From Desulfobacteraceae bacterium (GTDB lineage: Bacteria > Desulfobacterota > Desulfobacteria > Desulfobacterales > Desulfobacteraceae): a stretch of DNA of 64,000 bases. Shown here piece after piece: positions 16,692-24,998 of the stretch. The stretch covers positions 1 to 64,000 of the forward strand of contig JAAELK010000120.1 in NCBI GenBank assembly GCA_024226935.1, written 5' to 3'. The translations under genes were made by a program, and so were the position numbers. Position 1 is the stretch's first letter. Every line of letters starts with the position of its first letter. Below the pieces are notes generated by a model. That model searched no databases. It was not told the DNA's origin and saw nothing but the letters and a program-made list of their open reading frames with translations.

Positions 16692-17090
16692 TCAGGCTAC
16701 CATCAGCACATCATGGAATAAAGATAATTTTTGCCTGGGAAACGCCATTTGAATGATAATCTCAATATTCTCGATAATAGCTTGTCGGCGATGACTGCCC
16801 AAGGAATAGTCGGCACCAACTATTTGCCTGGCCATTATACTCAATAATTGAACACGTTCTTTGAAAAGATAAGAAGAGGTATTCAATTCAAGAAAAGAAA
16901 CGTTTAAATGCGGGACGATTTTAGCAATATTGATTGCATTTTCTAAAACAGCCTCTTTTCTAAAACACCCTAGCGGGTACCCTTTAAGCCTGGCTTTTGC
17001 CATCACTATCAACAAATGAAGCCGCATAAGAAAAAGATAATGGGCATCCATCTTTTTACTGGAGATATGTTCAATCCCAAATCGTTTCAT
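16692..17090 (-). CDS. Hypothetical protein with two copies of a ~40-residue repeat
   Basis: The 132 residues contain two similar units: LHLLIVMAKARLKGYPLGCF followed by RKEAVLENAINIA, and VQLLSIMARQIVGADYSLGS followed by HRRQAIIENIEIII. Each looks like a pair of helices around a Y-x-LG turn. There is no signal peptide, and I do not recognise the family. The gene lies 29 bases upstream of the CheY-like receiver on the same strand and downstream of the dynamin-like gene, so it may be a partner of the receiver. That link is inferred from position only. Confidence 0.7.
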   Translation of the reverse strand: MKRFGIEHISSKKMDAHYLFLMRLHLLIVMAKARLKGYPLGCFRKEAVLENAINIAKIVPHLNVSFLELNTSSYLFKERVQLLSIMARQIVGADYSLGSHRRQAIIENIEIIIQMAFPRQKLSLFHDVLMVA

Positions 17091-17190
17091 TATTCATCCC
17101 CAAAAAGGATAAATCTGCAATTAATATCAAAGGGAAATAATAGTATTCACATATCATAGCTGACTAAAAACTCAATAGTTTTTTAAGCAC

Positions 17191-19419
17191 CTATGGATTG
17201 GAAATCGACAAAACACTATCCAGTCCATTGGTGATGGCATTAATTTTATTTTTTATGCTGCAAATTTTTTCTTGTTGGATAACTTTTTCACTTTGTTTCA
17301 AGGAAAAAAGTATTTCCATCTCATCATTTAAAGATTCATATAAGGCGAACCGCTGATGAATTTTTTCCTTGAAGTCTCTGGTGACAGCCTGGATCAAAGG
17401 CGTAAAATAAAGGGTATTCAACCTATCATGATACAAGTTGATCTGATATTGAATGGATGCAAGACTTTCTTTTTTGATTTTTAAAGCAGCCCTGTCAAAT
17501 CCCGGCGTAAAGGAAAAACGGATATGCTTGTCCACCAGGGAGGAAACAAGCTGAATAATAGATTGAAGGCCCAGGCCTGTTAAGGCATTGGCTCGCATTT
17601 TTGTGGTATATCGTGCCGTAAAGATAGTTTCAGGCAGCTTCAGTCCTAAAATTTTTTTAATTACCTGGATATCTACCACATTCACGGATCCTGGATCTTT
17701 TTTTATTAATTGCTCAGAAAATAATTTTGTTTCCCGTCCCATATGAGTACTCAATTGCAAAAAATCAATCTGGTAAGAATTGAGAAGGGATTGGAAATAA
17801 ACTGCTATCTTGTTTTCCTGAATTTCAATCAGCTTTTTGAGTTCCGGGACAATCTGCTCCAGAGCAAACAGATCAATTTTGCGTTTAAAATCCTGGAACA
17901 TCAAATACAATATTTGTTTAAAACCCGTTTCTTTGATCTGGGACCGATAAGGGGCCACATCAATGGAAGTTTGTCGTATAAATTTACGCACCTGTTTGCT
18001 GATGTTAATTGAATCCCGGGCAAAAGCTTTTTTCAAATTTAATTGGATCTCTTTTATCAGTCCAGATACAGCCCCTTCTATTGAATTATCCACAATGGAC
18101 TTAAGCCGAGATGCATTTGCACTAATTTCCTTTAATTGCCCTTTAGCTTTTTTTTCTCCATCCAGATCAGCACAAAGAAAATCATAAAAAATATCAGCCT
18201 TTTTATCCATTACATCAGCCATAATCCGGATTCTTTCCAAATGATTGGATAAAAGCAGATCATAATGGTTTTTTTCCAAAAGGGTATCCAGCATTTGATG
18301 AAAAGTATTGCAATTATCATTGCAATACTTAATCATTTTCCCATCTTCTTGCCATAATTTTAATCGTTTGGCGTTTTTTTTGGATAAGCCAGACCCAACC
18401 ATATAAAAAAACTTGTATAAGGCTGAAAATGAATACAACCTGGGGTTTGGGGTTAAAAATGTAAGTTCCTTGAAAATTTTTGATTCAATATGCATAAGAT
18501 CTGCGAGATTCTCATGTTCAGTTAAATCGCAATTATTCACAAATAATATATTTTCAATTAACCCCATCCGTTTGATAATTTTTAAAAAATATATATCCGA
18601 TTGTCTAAGGCCAATCCTGGAACTGATGCAATAAACTATAAGATTGGCAGATTCGATATATTTAATAACCTGACTCAACTGAGCTGGATCTATTGAGTCG
18701 GCTCCCTGACAATCAGCAATCTCAATGTTCGGATCAATGGCTTTGCCAAAAACATCAAGACAGACATCTTTAACATAAAAAGCCAGGGCCGGATCAGATG
18801 TGAACGATTTGTGTTTTTCAAAAGATTTGGATGAAAATAAAATATTTGCCTGATCCGCCCCGACTATATCCTTACATGTCTCATATCCTTCAAGGGCATT
18901 TCCGATTAGAAGGATTTCAGGTCTTATGCCTGAAGTTGTTACAGGAAAATCTTTTACAAGCTTGTCATATACCCGGGCCAGATACACTCGATCTTTTTTG
19001 CGTCTCAAATCAAATGTGTTAATGCCACAGCTCCCCTGTTTATCATCTGGAAACATATCCAATGTCTTTTTAATAACATTGTTAATATCATCCCAAGATT
19101 TCAGCACCAGGACAGCTTTATTTTTTTTACCCTTCCGAATCCTTGTGGTAATGGAGGTCACAACTCCCGCCCCCCTTTTTACCAATTCTTTACCAGCCAG
19201 TGAATTTATGAAGGTACTTTTCCCGGATTTAATCACTCCGACTACGGCAATTTTGATAAGACCTGACCGAATATGGTCAGGAATCCGGGAACAATTTTTT
19301 TTATAGGATGCCAGCCAATTATTATCCCCGGGGGAAATTTCTTCCATCATATCAATAACAGAGAAAATCTGGTTAATAATGGAGTCGATAGTCTCTAAAG
19401 CCTGTGTGTGTATTGTCAT
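17191..19419 (-). CDS. Dynamin-family large GTPase
   Basis: A 742-residue GTPase with P-loop GVIKSGKS (61-68), the G2 threonines in TSITTR (about 88-93), G3 DCQG (236-239) and an unusual G4 NNCD (295-298). The rest is long helices, as in dynamin stalk and bundle regions, with hydrophobic stretches rather than a clear membrane span. Bacterial dynamin-like proteins act in membrane remodelling, division or, for enterobacterial CrfC, chromosome partition. Which applies here cannot be told. It is alone in its transcription unit, 35 bases downstream of algH. A 12-bp perfect hairpin is embedded at 18303-18330. Confidence 0.8.
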   Translation of the reverse strand: MTIHTQALETIDSIINQIFSVIDMMEEISPGDNNWLASYKKNCSRIPDHIRSGLIKIAVVGVIKSGKSTFINSLAGKELVKRGAGVVTSITTRIRKGKKNKAVLVLKSWDDINNVIKKTLDMFPDDKQGSCGINTFDLRRKKDRVYLARVYDKLVKDFPVTTSGIRPEILLIGNALEGYETCKDIVGADQANILFSSKSFEKHKSFTSDPALAFYVKDVCLDVFGKAIDPNIEIADCQGADSIDPAQLSQVIKYIESANLIVYCISSRIGLRQSDIYFLKIIKRMGLIENILFVNNCDLTEHENLADLMHIESKIFKELTFLTPNPRLYSFSALYKFFYMVGSGLSKKNAKRLKLWQEDGKMIKYCNDNCNTFHQMLDTLLEKNHYDLLLSNHLERIRIMADVMDKKADIFYDFLCADLDGEKKAKGQLKEISANASRLKSIVDNSIEGAVSGLIKEIQLNLKKAFARDSINISKQVRKFIRQTSIDVAPYRSQIKETGFKQILYLMFQDFKRKIDLFALEQIVPELKKLIEIQENKIAVYFQSLLNSYQIDFLQLSTHMGRETKLFSEQLIKKDPGSVNVVDIQVIKKILGLKLPETIFTARYTTKMRANALTGLGLQSIIQLVSSLVDKHIRFSFTPGFDRAALKIKKESLASIQYQINLYHDRLNTLYFTPLIQAVTRDFKEKIHQRFALYESLNDEMEILFSLKQSEKVIQQEKICSIKNKINAITNGLDSVLSISNP

Positions 19420-19453
19420 AATCGAGTAGTATTTAATCAGCTATTGTCTAAGA

Positions 19454-19984
19454 TCAATAAATCAGCATCATTGCTTTTTCATATTTGACATCCGGGCCGG
19501 TTGAGAACAAGAGGTCATTTGATAGGTCACAGGTAAGCCAGGCACTATCATGGAGTTCATTTTCAAGCTGTAGAGGTCCCCAGCCAGCACATCCCAGTAT
19601 AACCATAAAAGAATCGGGCCCTTCCTGGACAGCAATAGCTTCTATAATATCCCTGGAATTACTCAGATAAAGCCAATCTGTAACCTGGAGGCTTTCATTC
19701 CAGGTAAAGGGGGGTCCATGAAGCACAAAAACGCCGCTTGGCTGAACTGGTCCTCCAAGATAGATATCCAACTTATCTACACTTGCATTGCATTTAATAT
19801 TCAGATCTTCAAACAATTCCCTACCGGTAAGCAGAGGATGAACTTTATTAACAACAAATCCCAAAGCACCAGATTCGTTGTGTTCACACATGCAGGTCAC
19901 CGTCTGGGAAAAATTGGGATCGGGAAGTCCCGGCATTGCCAGGAGAAATTTACCTTTCACGTTTTCAGAAAGTTCATCACTCAT
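19454..19984 (-). CDS. yqgE: YqgE/AlgH family protein
   Basis: A 176-residue cytosolic protein of the UPF0301 family. It shows the N-terminal hallmark FLLAMPGLPDPNFSQTVTCM, then GALGFVVNK, the LYLGGPVQPSGVFVLH strand region and the FMVILGCAGWGPLQLENEL block. The biochemical role is unknown; in Pseudomonas AlgH was linked to alginate regulation. Here it lies between the dynamin gene and manC, and the link to mannose-nucleotide synthesis is suggestive only. Confidence 0.9.
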   Translation of the reverse strand: MSDELSENVKGKFLLAMPGLPDPNFSQTVTCMCEHNESGALGFVVNKVHPLLTGRELFEDLNIKCNASVDKLDIYLGGPVQPSGVFVLHGPPFTWNESLQVTDWLYLSNSRDIIEAIAVQEGPDSFMVILGCAGWGPLQLENELHDSAWLTCDLSNDLLFSTGPDVKYEKAMMLIY

Positions 19985-20098
19985 ATACTAGCTCCATATT
20001 TAATCTTGACATTCCAATTTCTGTATACGCATATCCATTAACTAAATAATCTTAAATATTTTTGAATGATTTGCAATACTTTTATTTATAAGAAAGAC

Positions 20099-21526
20099 CT
20101 AGGGCGTATCCTTTCCGATATCATATACATCATCAAACCGGACAATATCATCTTCCCCCAAATAGGAACCGGACCGCACCTCAATTAATTCCAGGGGAAT
20201 AGTTCCGGGGTTTTCCAATCGGTGTACCGTGCCAAGGGGTATATAGGTGGATTCGTTTTCCTGGAGCAAGATTTGCTCATCACCCTTTGTTACCAATGCG
20301 GTACCCGATACAACGACCCAATGTTCTGCGCGGTGGTAATGTTTTTGTAAAGAAAGTTTAGCGCAGGGTTTGACTGTAATACGCTTTACCAGATACCGAT
20401 GGGAAGAATCGATGGTCTCATAATTACCCCAGGGGCGGTAAACCCTTTTGTGGCTGATGGATTCTTTTCTTTTATCTGCTTTCAGCTGAAGAACAATTTT
20501 TTTGACATCATGAACTCTATCCCGGGGAGAAACCAGGACGGCATCACCGGTTTCAACAACGACAAATTTTTCAAGGCCCACAGCTGCCACAAGACGGCTT
20601 TGTGCATGGATATAAGAATTGTTGACATCCCGGGTCAGAACATCCCCTTTAAACACATTATGATCCTTATCCTTGTCACCGGTCTGCCATAGTGCATCAA
20701 AGGACCCCAGATCATTCCAACCAGCATCCAGGGAAATCATAATTCCCTTATCGGTTTTTTCCATAACGGCATAATCAATGGAATCTGCGGGCACCTTTCC
20801 AAAAAGTTTTCTGTCAATTCTTAAAAAATCAAGATCCTGTGCCCCCGACTCAATGACTTGTTGACAGCGGGCAAGCATGTCCGGTGCATATTGTTCCAGC
20901 TCATTAATAATGGCAGAAGCCTTGAACATAAACATACCAGAATTCCAGCAGTATTCATTTGACAAGACATAATCTCTTGCACGTTCTTGATCCGGCTTTT
21001 CAACAAAGCACTCAATTTTACAAACATTGGATAAATTATTAATTTTAGAACCTTTTTTAATATATCCGTATCCGGTTTCAGGGGAGGCCGGGACAATCCC
21101 AAAGGTGATTAAAAATCCTTTCTCTGCTAAATCGTTACCCTGGGATATTTTTTTATGGAAATGAGAGATATTTTCAATCACGTGATCGGCCGGTAAAACT
21201 AACATGACCGGATCATCTTCTTTTTCAAGCAGTTTTATGGCAGCCAGGGCAATGGCAGGGGCTGTATTTCTCCCCACAGGTTCCAAAATAATGGAATGGG
21301 GTACAATCTCTGCCTCTTGTAATTGTTCGGCTGTCATAAACCGATGGGCCTCATTGCATACCACCACAGGGGCCATCATATCATCAATATTTTTAAGCCG
21401 CAAAAGCGTATTCTGCAGCATAGTGTTTTTATTATATATATTAATCAGTTGTTTGGGATATAACTCTCTGGAAAGCGGCCATAACCGTGTGCCTGACCCG
21501 CCGGCCAGAATTACCGGGACAATCAT
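20099..21526 (-). CDS. manC: Mannose-1-phosphate guanylyltransferase / mannose-6-phosphate isomerase
   Basis: A bifunctional type II enzyme that makes GDP-mannose for polysaccharides. The N-terminal nucleotidyltransferase has GGSGTRLWPLSRELYPKQL (residues 9-27), the FVEKP substrate motif and AVMEKT. The C-terminal cupin isomerase has the metal-binding LQKHYHRAEHWVVVSGTA stretch followed by the EVRSG end. The 475-residue length is normal. AAGGAG lies just upstream of the ATG. There is no other polysaccharide gene nearby, so the end product is unknown. Confidence 0.93.
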   Translation of the reverse strand: MIVPVILAGGSGTRLWPLSRELYPKQLINIYNKNTMLQNTLLRLKNIDDMMAPVVVCNEAHRFMTAEQLQEAEIVPHSIILEPVGRNTAPAIALAAIKLLEKEDDPVMLVLPADHVIENISHFHKKISQGNDLAEKGFLITFGIVPASPETGYGYIKKGSKINNLSNVCKIECFVEKPDQERARDYVLSNEYCWNSGMFMFKASAIINELEQYAPDMLARCQQVIESGAQDLDFLRIDRKLFGKVPADSIDYAVMEKTDKGIMISLDAGWNDLGSFDALWQTGDKDKDHNVFKGDVLTRDVNNSYIHAQSRLVAAVGLEKFVVVETGDAVLVSPRDRVHDVKKIVLQLKADKRKESISHKRVYRPWGNYETIDSSHRYLVKRITVKPCAKLSLQKHYHRAEHWVVVSGTALVTKGDEQILLQENESTYIPLGTVHRLENPGTIPLELIEVRSGSYLGEDDIVRFDDVYDIGKDTP

Positions 21527-21629
21527 AAATACTCCTTAAACATAAATGGTATTATATACCAAATCTACTAAAAATTTTCTCCAGGATCTCAACTTTACCT
21601 GAAAACCACAAAGGCCGGAACAATATAAT

Positions 21630-22541
21630 TTATTTTTCTGCAAGATACAAATTGATGCATAGGCCTTTTTCCACTTCATGCCGACTGAAAGATTTAAGGG
21701 AGAAACCGGACAAAGAAAGCCAGGTCTTAATCTGGGACTTTCCAAAACCCAGCCAGGATCCACCAATAATTTTCTTAATATTTTCCTGCTCATGTTTTTC
21801 AAAGTCAGCCAGCAAAAAGAGCCCCCCGGGTTTGAGAACCCGAAAAACTTCATGGATGGACTTTTCAGGTTCAAAAATATGGTAAAGAACCATACTCATG
21901 ATCACAGTATCCACTTCCTGATCTTTCATGGGAAGATTTTCAAGTTCTCCCAAACGCAGATCGATGGCCTCCAGGTTAGGCAATCTTATTCGAGCTTGTT
22001 CCAGCATTGCAGGAGAACTGTCCACACCAATGAGATTTTTTTTATCAACAAAAGAAAGACTGCCCAGCATTTCTCCTGTGCCACAACCAAGATCTGCTAC
22101 GCAAGTCCCCGGCAAGGCCATTTGTTTTAAGATCCCGTTTAAATCAAAATTTCCCAGAACTTCCTTTTTCAGCCTATCCCATTGGGGAGCCACGGTTCTA
22201 AAAAAGCGTTTGGTTCTTTTTTTTCGAATGGTAATGCTTTGTTTCGCCCTTTGCAGATCACGGGCACAAACCGTTTCTTTTTCAATATGATTACAGGCCA
22301 GATCAATGAGTGGAAAAGTGGATGGGGTTTTATTGGCTGAATAATAGATAAAACTGCCATCCCTGCGTAATACCAGCAAGCCTGCTTCCAGCAAAATTTT
22401 TAAGTGACGGGAAACCCCGGACTGGATCATATCAACAATGAAAACAATCTCATTCACATTAAGTTCATAATGATTCAAAATATTTAATAATCGAAGCCGT
22501 GTGGGATCAGAAAGTGCTTTAAACTGTTTTATAATTTCCAT
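21630..22541 (-). CDS. ArsR-type regulator fused to a SAM methyltransferase
   Basis: Residues 1-90 are a winged-helix ArsR domain (FKALSDPTRLRLLNIL, SRHLKILLEAGLL); residues about 130-300 are a class I methyltransferase with motif I VADLGCGTGEML and the Methyltransf_11 block VLKPGGLFLLADFEKH. The fusion is known in many bacteria, often near genes of methionine/SAM metabolism. No cysteine pair for metal sensing is evident in the DNA-binding helix, so the signal may be a methyltransferase substrate. It sits alone between manC and the UPF0173 gene. Confidence 0.88.
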   Translation of the reverse strand: MEIIKQFKALSDPTRLRLLNILNHYELNVNEIVFIVDMIQSGVSRHLKILLEAGLLVLRRDGSFIYYSANKTPSTFPLIDLACNHIEKETVCARDLQRAKQSITIRKKRTKRFFRTVAPQWDRLKKEVLGNFDLNGILKQMALPGTCVADLGCGTGEMLGSLSFVDKKNLIGVDSSPAMLEQARIRLPNLEAIDLRLGELENLPMKDQEVDTVIMSMVLYHIFEPEKSIHEVFRVLKPGGLFLLADFEKHEQENIKKIIGGSWLGFGKSQIKTWLSLSGFSLKSFSRHEVEKGLCINLYLAEK

Positions 22542-22574
22542 ATTAACTTAATTAACCTGGGAGAACATCAATTA

Positions 22575-23252
22575 TTATAATGTGATTTGCTGACCAAAAT
22601 CCAATACCTGGCAGGAAATTCCCTGGTTCTCCACCTTTTGTTTAAAATTCAAGGGATCAGCCTGGATCACCGGAAATGTATTATAATGGATGGGAATAAC
22701 AATATCCGGGTTAACAAATTCACAAGCTTTTACCGCATCCTCTATACCCATGGTAAAATTATCACCAATGGGCGCCAATAATAAATCCACCCTGTTCATC
22801 TCACCAATGAGTTTTAAATCGGAAAAAAGCCCGGTATCTCCCATGTGATAGATAATTTTATCTTCTACATGGATAAGGATACCGGTAGCAGATCCGTGGC
22901 ATTCATTATCAGGGGTTACGGAACTATGCAATGCCTGGGTTAATTTTATTTTTCCAAAATCAAATTCATGGGCTCCCCCTATGTGCATATTGTGGACGGC
23001 AACTCCTTTGGATGAAATATAGTTTGCCAGTTCATTTTCACAAATGCACAGACAATTACATCGTTTTGCAATATCCAAGGCATCTCCTAAATGATCACCA
23101 TGACCATGGGTTAACAATATAAAATCTGCGTCCATATCCGAACTTTTAACAGGTGAAGTTGGATTCCCATCAAAAAATGGGTCAATGAGAATACGCTGAC
23201 CACTATCTGTTATGATTTGGAAAGCGGAATGGGAAAAATATCTTAATTTCAT
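22575..23252 (-). CDS. UPF0173-type metallo-beta-lactamase-fold hydrolase
   Basis: A 225-residue metal-dependent hydrolase with the HxHxDH ligand motif (LLTHGHGDHLGD), a further histidine in IYHMGDTGLFSD and the late VIPIHYNTFP. The N-terminal RYFSHSAFQI is typical of the UPF0173/YtkL group, which lacks a known physiological substrate. It starts 33 bases upstream of the ArsR-methyltransferase gene on the same strand and is probably co-transcribed. Confidence 0.88.
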   Translation of the reverse strand: MKLRYFSHSAFQIITDSGQRILIDPFFDGNPTSPVKSSDMDADFILLTHGHGDHLGDALDIAKRCNCLCICENELANYISSKGVAVHNMHIGGAHEFDFGKIKLTQALHSSVTPDNECHGSATGILIHVEDKIIYHMGDTGLFSDLKLIGEMNRVDLLLAPIGDNFTMGIEDAVKACEFVNPDIVIPIHYNTFPVIQADPLNFKQKVENQGISCQVLDFGQQITL

Positions 23253-23556
23253 GTCAAAGCTCCTATATAATTATTTTATCTTCTTTTATCACAACTGCAT
23301 TAAATCTCAACCCGGACATTAGTGTCTCAATCATAGTCGATCTTCCAGGGACTGTCTCAAAAAGACCGGACATACCTGTCTCACCACATGTATTCTAAAA
23401 ATGAGAGGCCACCCAATAAAAAACAGAACAAAACCCTTAAAATCAAGGATGTTAAAAGAATATATATATATATATTCTGTCCTGGCACATCTCTTGATAA
23501 AGATAACCCTGTAGTCAAACAATAATTTTTAAAAAATATAATATGAGGAAACGATT
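23253..23556. other. Intergenic region with spaced repeats and an AT palindrome
   Basis: No supported gene. CCGGACATTAGTGTCTCA (23312-23329) recurs as CCGGACATACCTGTCTCA (23366-23383) with three differences, and a third TGTCTCA lies between them at 23353. AGAA-(TA)7-TTCT at 23457-23478 is a perfect 22-base palindrome about 80 bases before the peroxiredoxin gene. The first group could be remnant insertion-sequence ends or operators. Confidence 0.45.
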
Positions 23557-24138
23557 ATGAGCGTATTAGTTGGGAAAAATGCCCCGGATTTTAAAGCAAC
23601 TGCCGTTAAAAAAGACCAGATCCTTGAAGATTTCACCCTGTCACAATTTAAAGGACAATATGTGGTGCTCTTTTTCTACCCCCTGGATTTTACTTTTGTC
23701 TGCCCGACAGAACTCCATGCATTCAGCGATCAATTGGATGAATTTGAAAAAAGAGAGGTAAAAGTTATCGGGGTCAGCATCGATTCCCACTTTTCCCACC
23801 TGGCATGGCTGAACACACCAAAATCCAAGGGCGGTATCCAGGGAGTCGCCTACCCCATTGTATCGGATTTAAACAAAACTATTTCCCGTGATTATGATGT
23901 TCTGATTGAAGGAGCCGGCATTGCCTACCGGGGTCTTTTCCTTCTGGACAAGGATCATGTGGTTAGACATCAGGTAGTCAACGATCTTCCCCTTGGAAGA
24001 AATGTATCTGAAACTCTGCGCATGGTGGACGCCTTGCAGTTTACCGAAAAATATGGTGAGGTGTGCCCCGCCAATTGGAACCAGGGGGATAAATCCATGA
24101 AACCCACACAGGATGGATTGGAAGAATTTTTTAAATAG
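23557..24138 (+). CDS. Typical 2-Cys peroxiredoxin
   Basis: Reduces hydrogen peroxide and organic peroxides. The peroxidatic cysteine lies in DFTFVCPTEL (about residue 50) and the resolving cysteine in GEVCPANW (about 169), the AhpC/Prx1 arrangement. The 193 residues are normal length. It has a good ribosome site (GAGGAAA) and is followed by a strong terminator, so it is monocistronic. No AhpF or thioredoxin reductase gene is adjacent, and the electron donor is unknown. A TA-rich palindrome upstream may be regulatory. Confidence 0.93.
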   Translation: MSVLVGKNAPDFKATAVKKDQILEDFTLSQFKGQYVVLFFYPLDFTFVCPTELHAFSDQLDEFEKREVKVIGVSIDSHFSHLAWLNTPKSKGGIQGVAYPIVSDLNKTISRDYDVLIEGAGIAYRGLFLLDKDHVVRHQVVNDLPLGRNVSETLRMVDALQFTEKYGEVCPANWNQGDKSMKPTQDGLEEFFK

Positions 24139-24168
24139 TCTTCCAAGTTTCAATAGGATCAACAAAAA

Positions 24169-24212
24169 AAATAATGGGGGACCGGGGAAAACTGCCCGAC
24201 CCCCCATTATTT
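24169..24212. terminator. Bidirectional hairpin terminator
   Basis: A 12-bp perfect outer stem, AAATAATGGGGG (24169-24180) with CCCCCATTATTT (24201-24212), encloses a smaller imperfect GC stem. A-rich and T-rich flanks follow on each side. It lies between the convergent peroxiredoxin and universal stress genes. Confidence 0.85.
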
Positions 24213-24235
24213 AAGTTTTTAGTATATTTTTTTTA

Positions 24236-24628
24236 CTATTTCACAGTCAGTACAGGGCATTGTGCCTCTAAAATAACTATCTGGGCCGTGGACCCGAAAA
24301 GCAACTTACCAACTTTAGACCGGCTTCTTACCCCGATTATAATTTGCTCAACTCCTTTTTCACCGGCAAAGTTAACAATATCTTCGCCGGCCTCAAGACC
24401 CCGGATCAGCAAATGGGTCCGGCAGGCAATGTTTTTTCCATCAAAATACTTTTTAGCTTTTTCCAGATTTGCCTCGGCCTCCAAAACCTTTGCCTGTTCA
24501 CCCCTGCCCCCTCCTACCATTGAGGTTACAACAAGCACTTCACCCCCAAAGGCTTTTGCTTGTGCCCCGGCGATTTCCAGCAAAGCCTTTCCCACATTAA
24601 CGCCCTTATATCCGACCAGAATTTTCAC
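24236..24628 (-). CDS. Universal stress protein (UspA family)
   Basis: A 130-residue single-domain Usp with the N-terminal strand KILVGYKG and the ATP-binding signature near the C-terminus (GVRSRSKVGKLLFGSTAQ, pattern G-x2-G-x9-G-S/T with the first spacing varied), ending CPVLTVK. It probably binds ATP and acts in stress survival. It is a single-gene unit ending at the shared terminator. Its 5' side holds CGTAAA-T-TTTACG (24658-24670), a possible operator. Confidence 0.9.
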   Translation of the reverse strand: MKILVGYKGVNVGKALLEIAGAQAKAFGGEVLVVTSMVGGGRGEQAKVLEAEANLEKAKKYFDGKNIACRTHLLIRGLEAGEDIVNFAGEKGVEQIIIGVRSRSKVGKLLFGSTAQIVILEAQCPVLTVK

Positions 24629-24998
24629 GACCTCCCCTCCTTTTTAATATAAAGCGACGTAAATTTTACGATGAACGAATTTTAACGAACTATTTGGTAC
24701 ATAAAAGATTTAAACATCATTCACAAGAAAAAAACATTATTAAAAATAAAATGGCTTGAAATTAATTGTTTTCCTTCATCAAAAAAACAAACAAAATTTT
24801 AAAATCAGCATGGTGCAAAATGCCCCGCAGAGCAAAAGCCTATGTACCGCAACTATCCGGGATAATGGGTAAAAATTACACAATGAATAAAAATAATATA
24901 TTGAATAAAAATTGACTCGGGATGAAAAAGGGAATAAAATAATCAGTGTTATGCAAATGGATAAACTATGTTTGGTATACAAAAATTAAGGATATAAA
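24629..24998. other. AT-rich divergent intergenic region
   Basis: No gene is supported. It separates the divergent universal stress gene and the metallophosphoesterase gene. Visible signals are the 13-base palindrome at 24658-24670, on the stress-gene side, and a promoter at 24912-24940, on the phosphoesterase side. The rest is low-complexity A/T sequence. Confidence 0.6.
24912..24940 (+). promoter_or_regulatory. Sigma-70-like promoter of the metallophosphoesterase gene
   Basis: TTGACT (24912-24917), 17-base spacer, TAAAAT (24935-24940). The gene starts 58 bases further on with AAGGAT upstream of its ATG. Confidence 0.55.

Noticed and set aside
21536-21874. Overlapping open frame inside the ArsR-methyltransferase gene
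   Set aside because: It lies mostly in another frame of the well-supported methyltransferase domain and shows no domain of its own.
23457-23478. TA-run as a PerR or Fur box
   Set aside because: It is a simple (TA)7 core between AGAA and TTCT and does not fit the PerR or Fur consensus.
23331-23522. Short open frame upstream of the peroxiredoxin gene
   Set aside because: It spans repeat and TA-rich palindrome sequence, has no ribosome site and no recognisable protein features.
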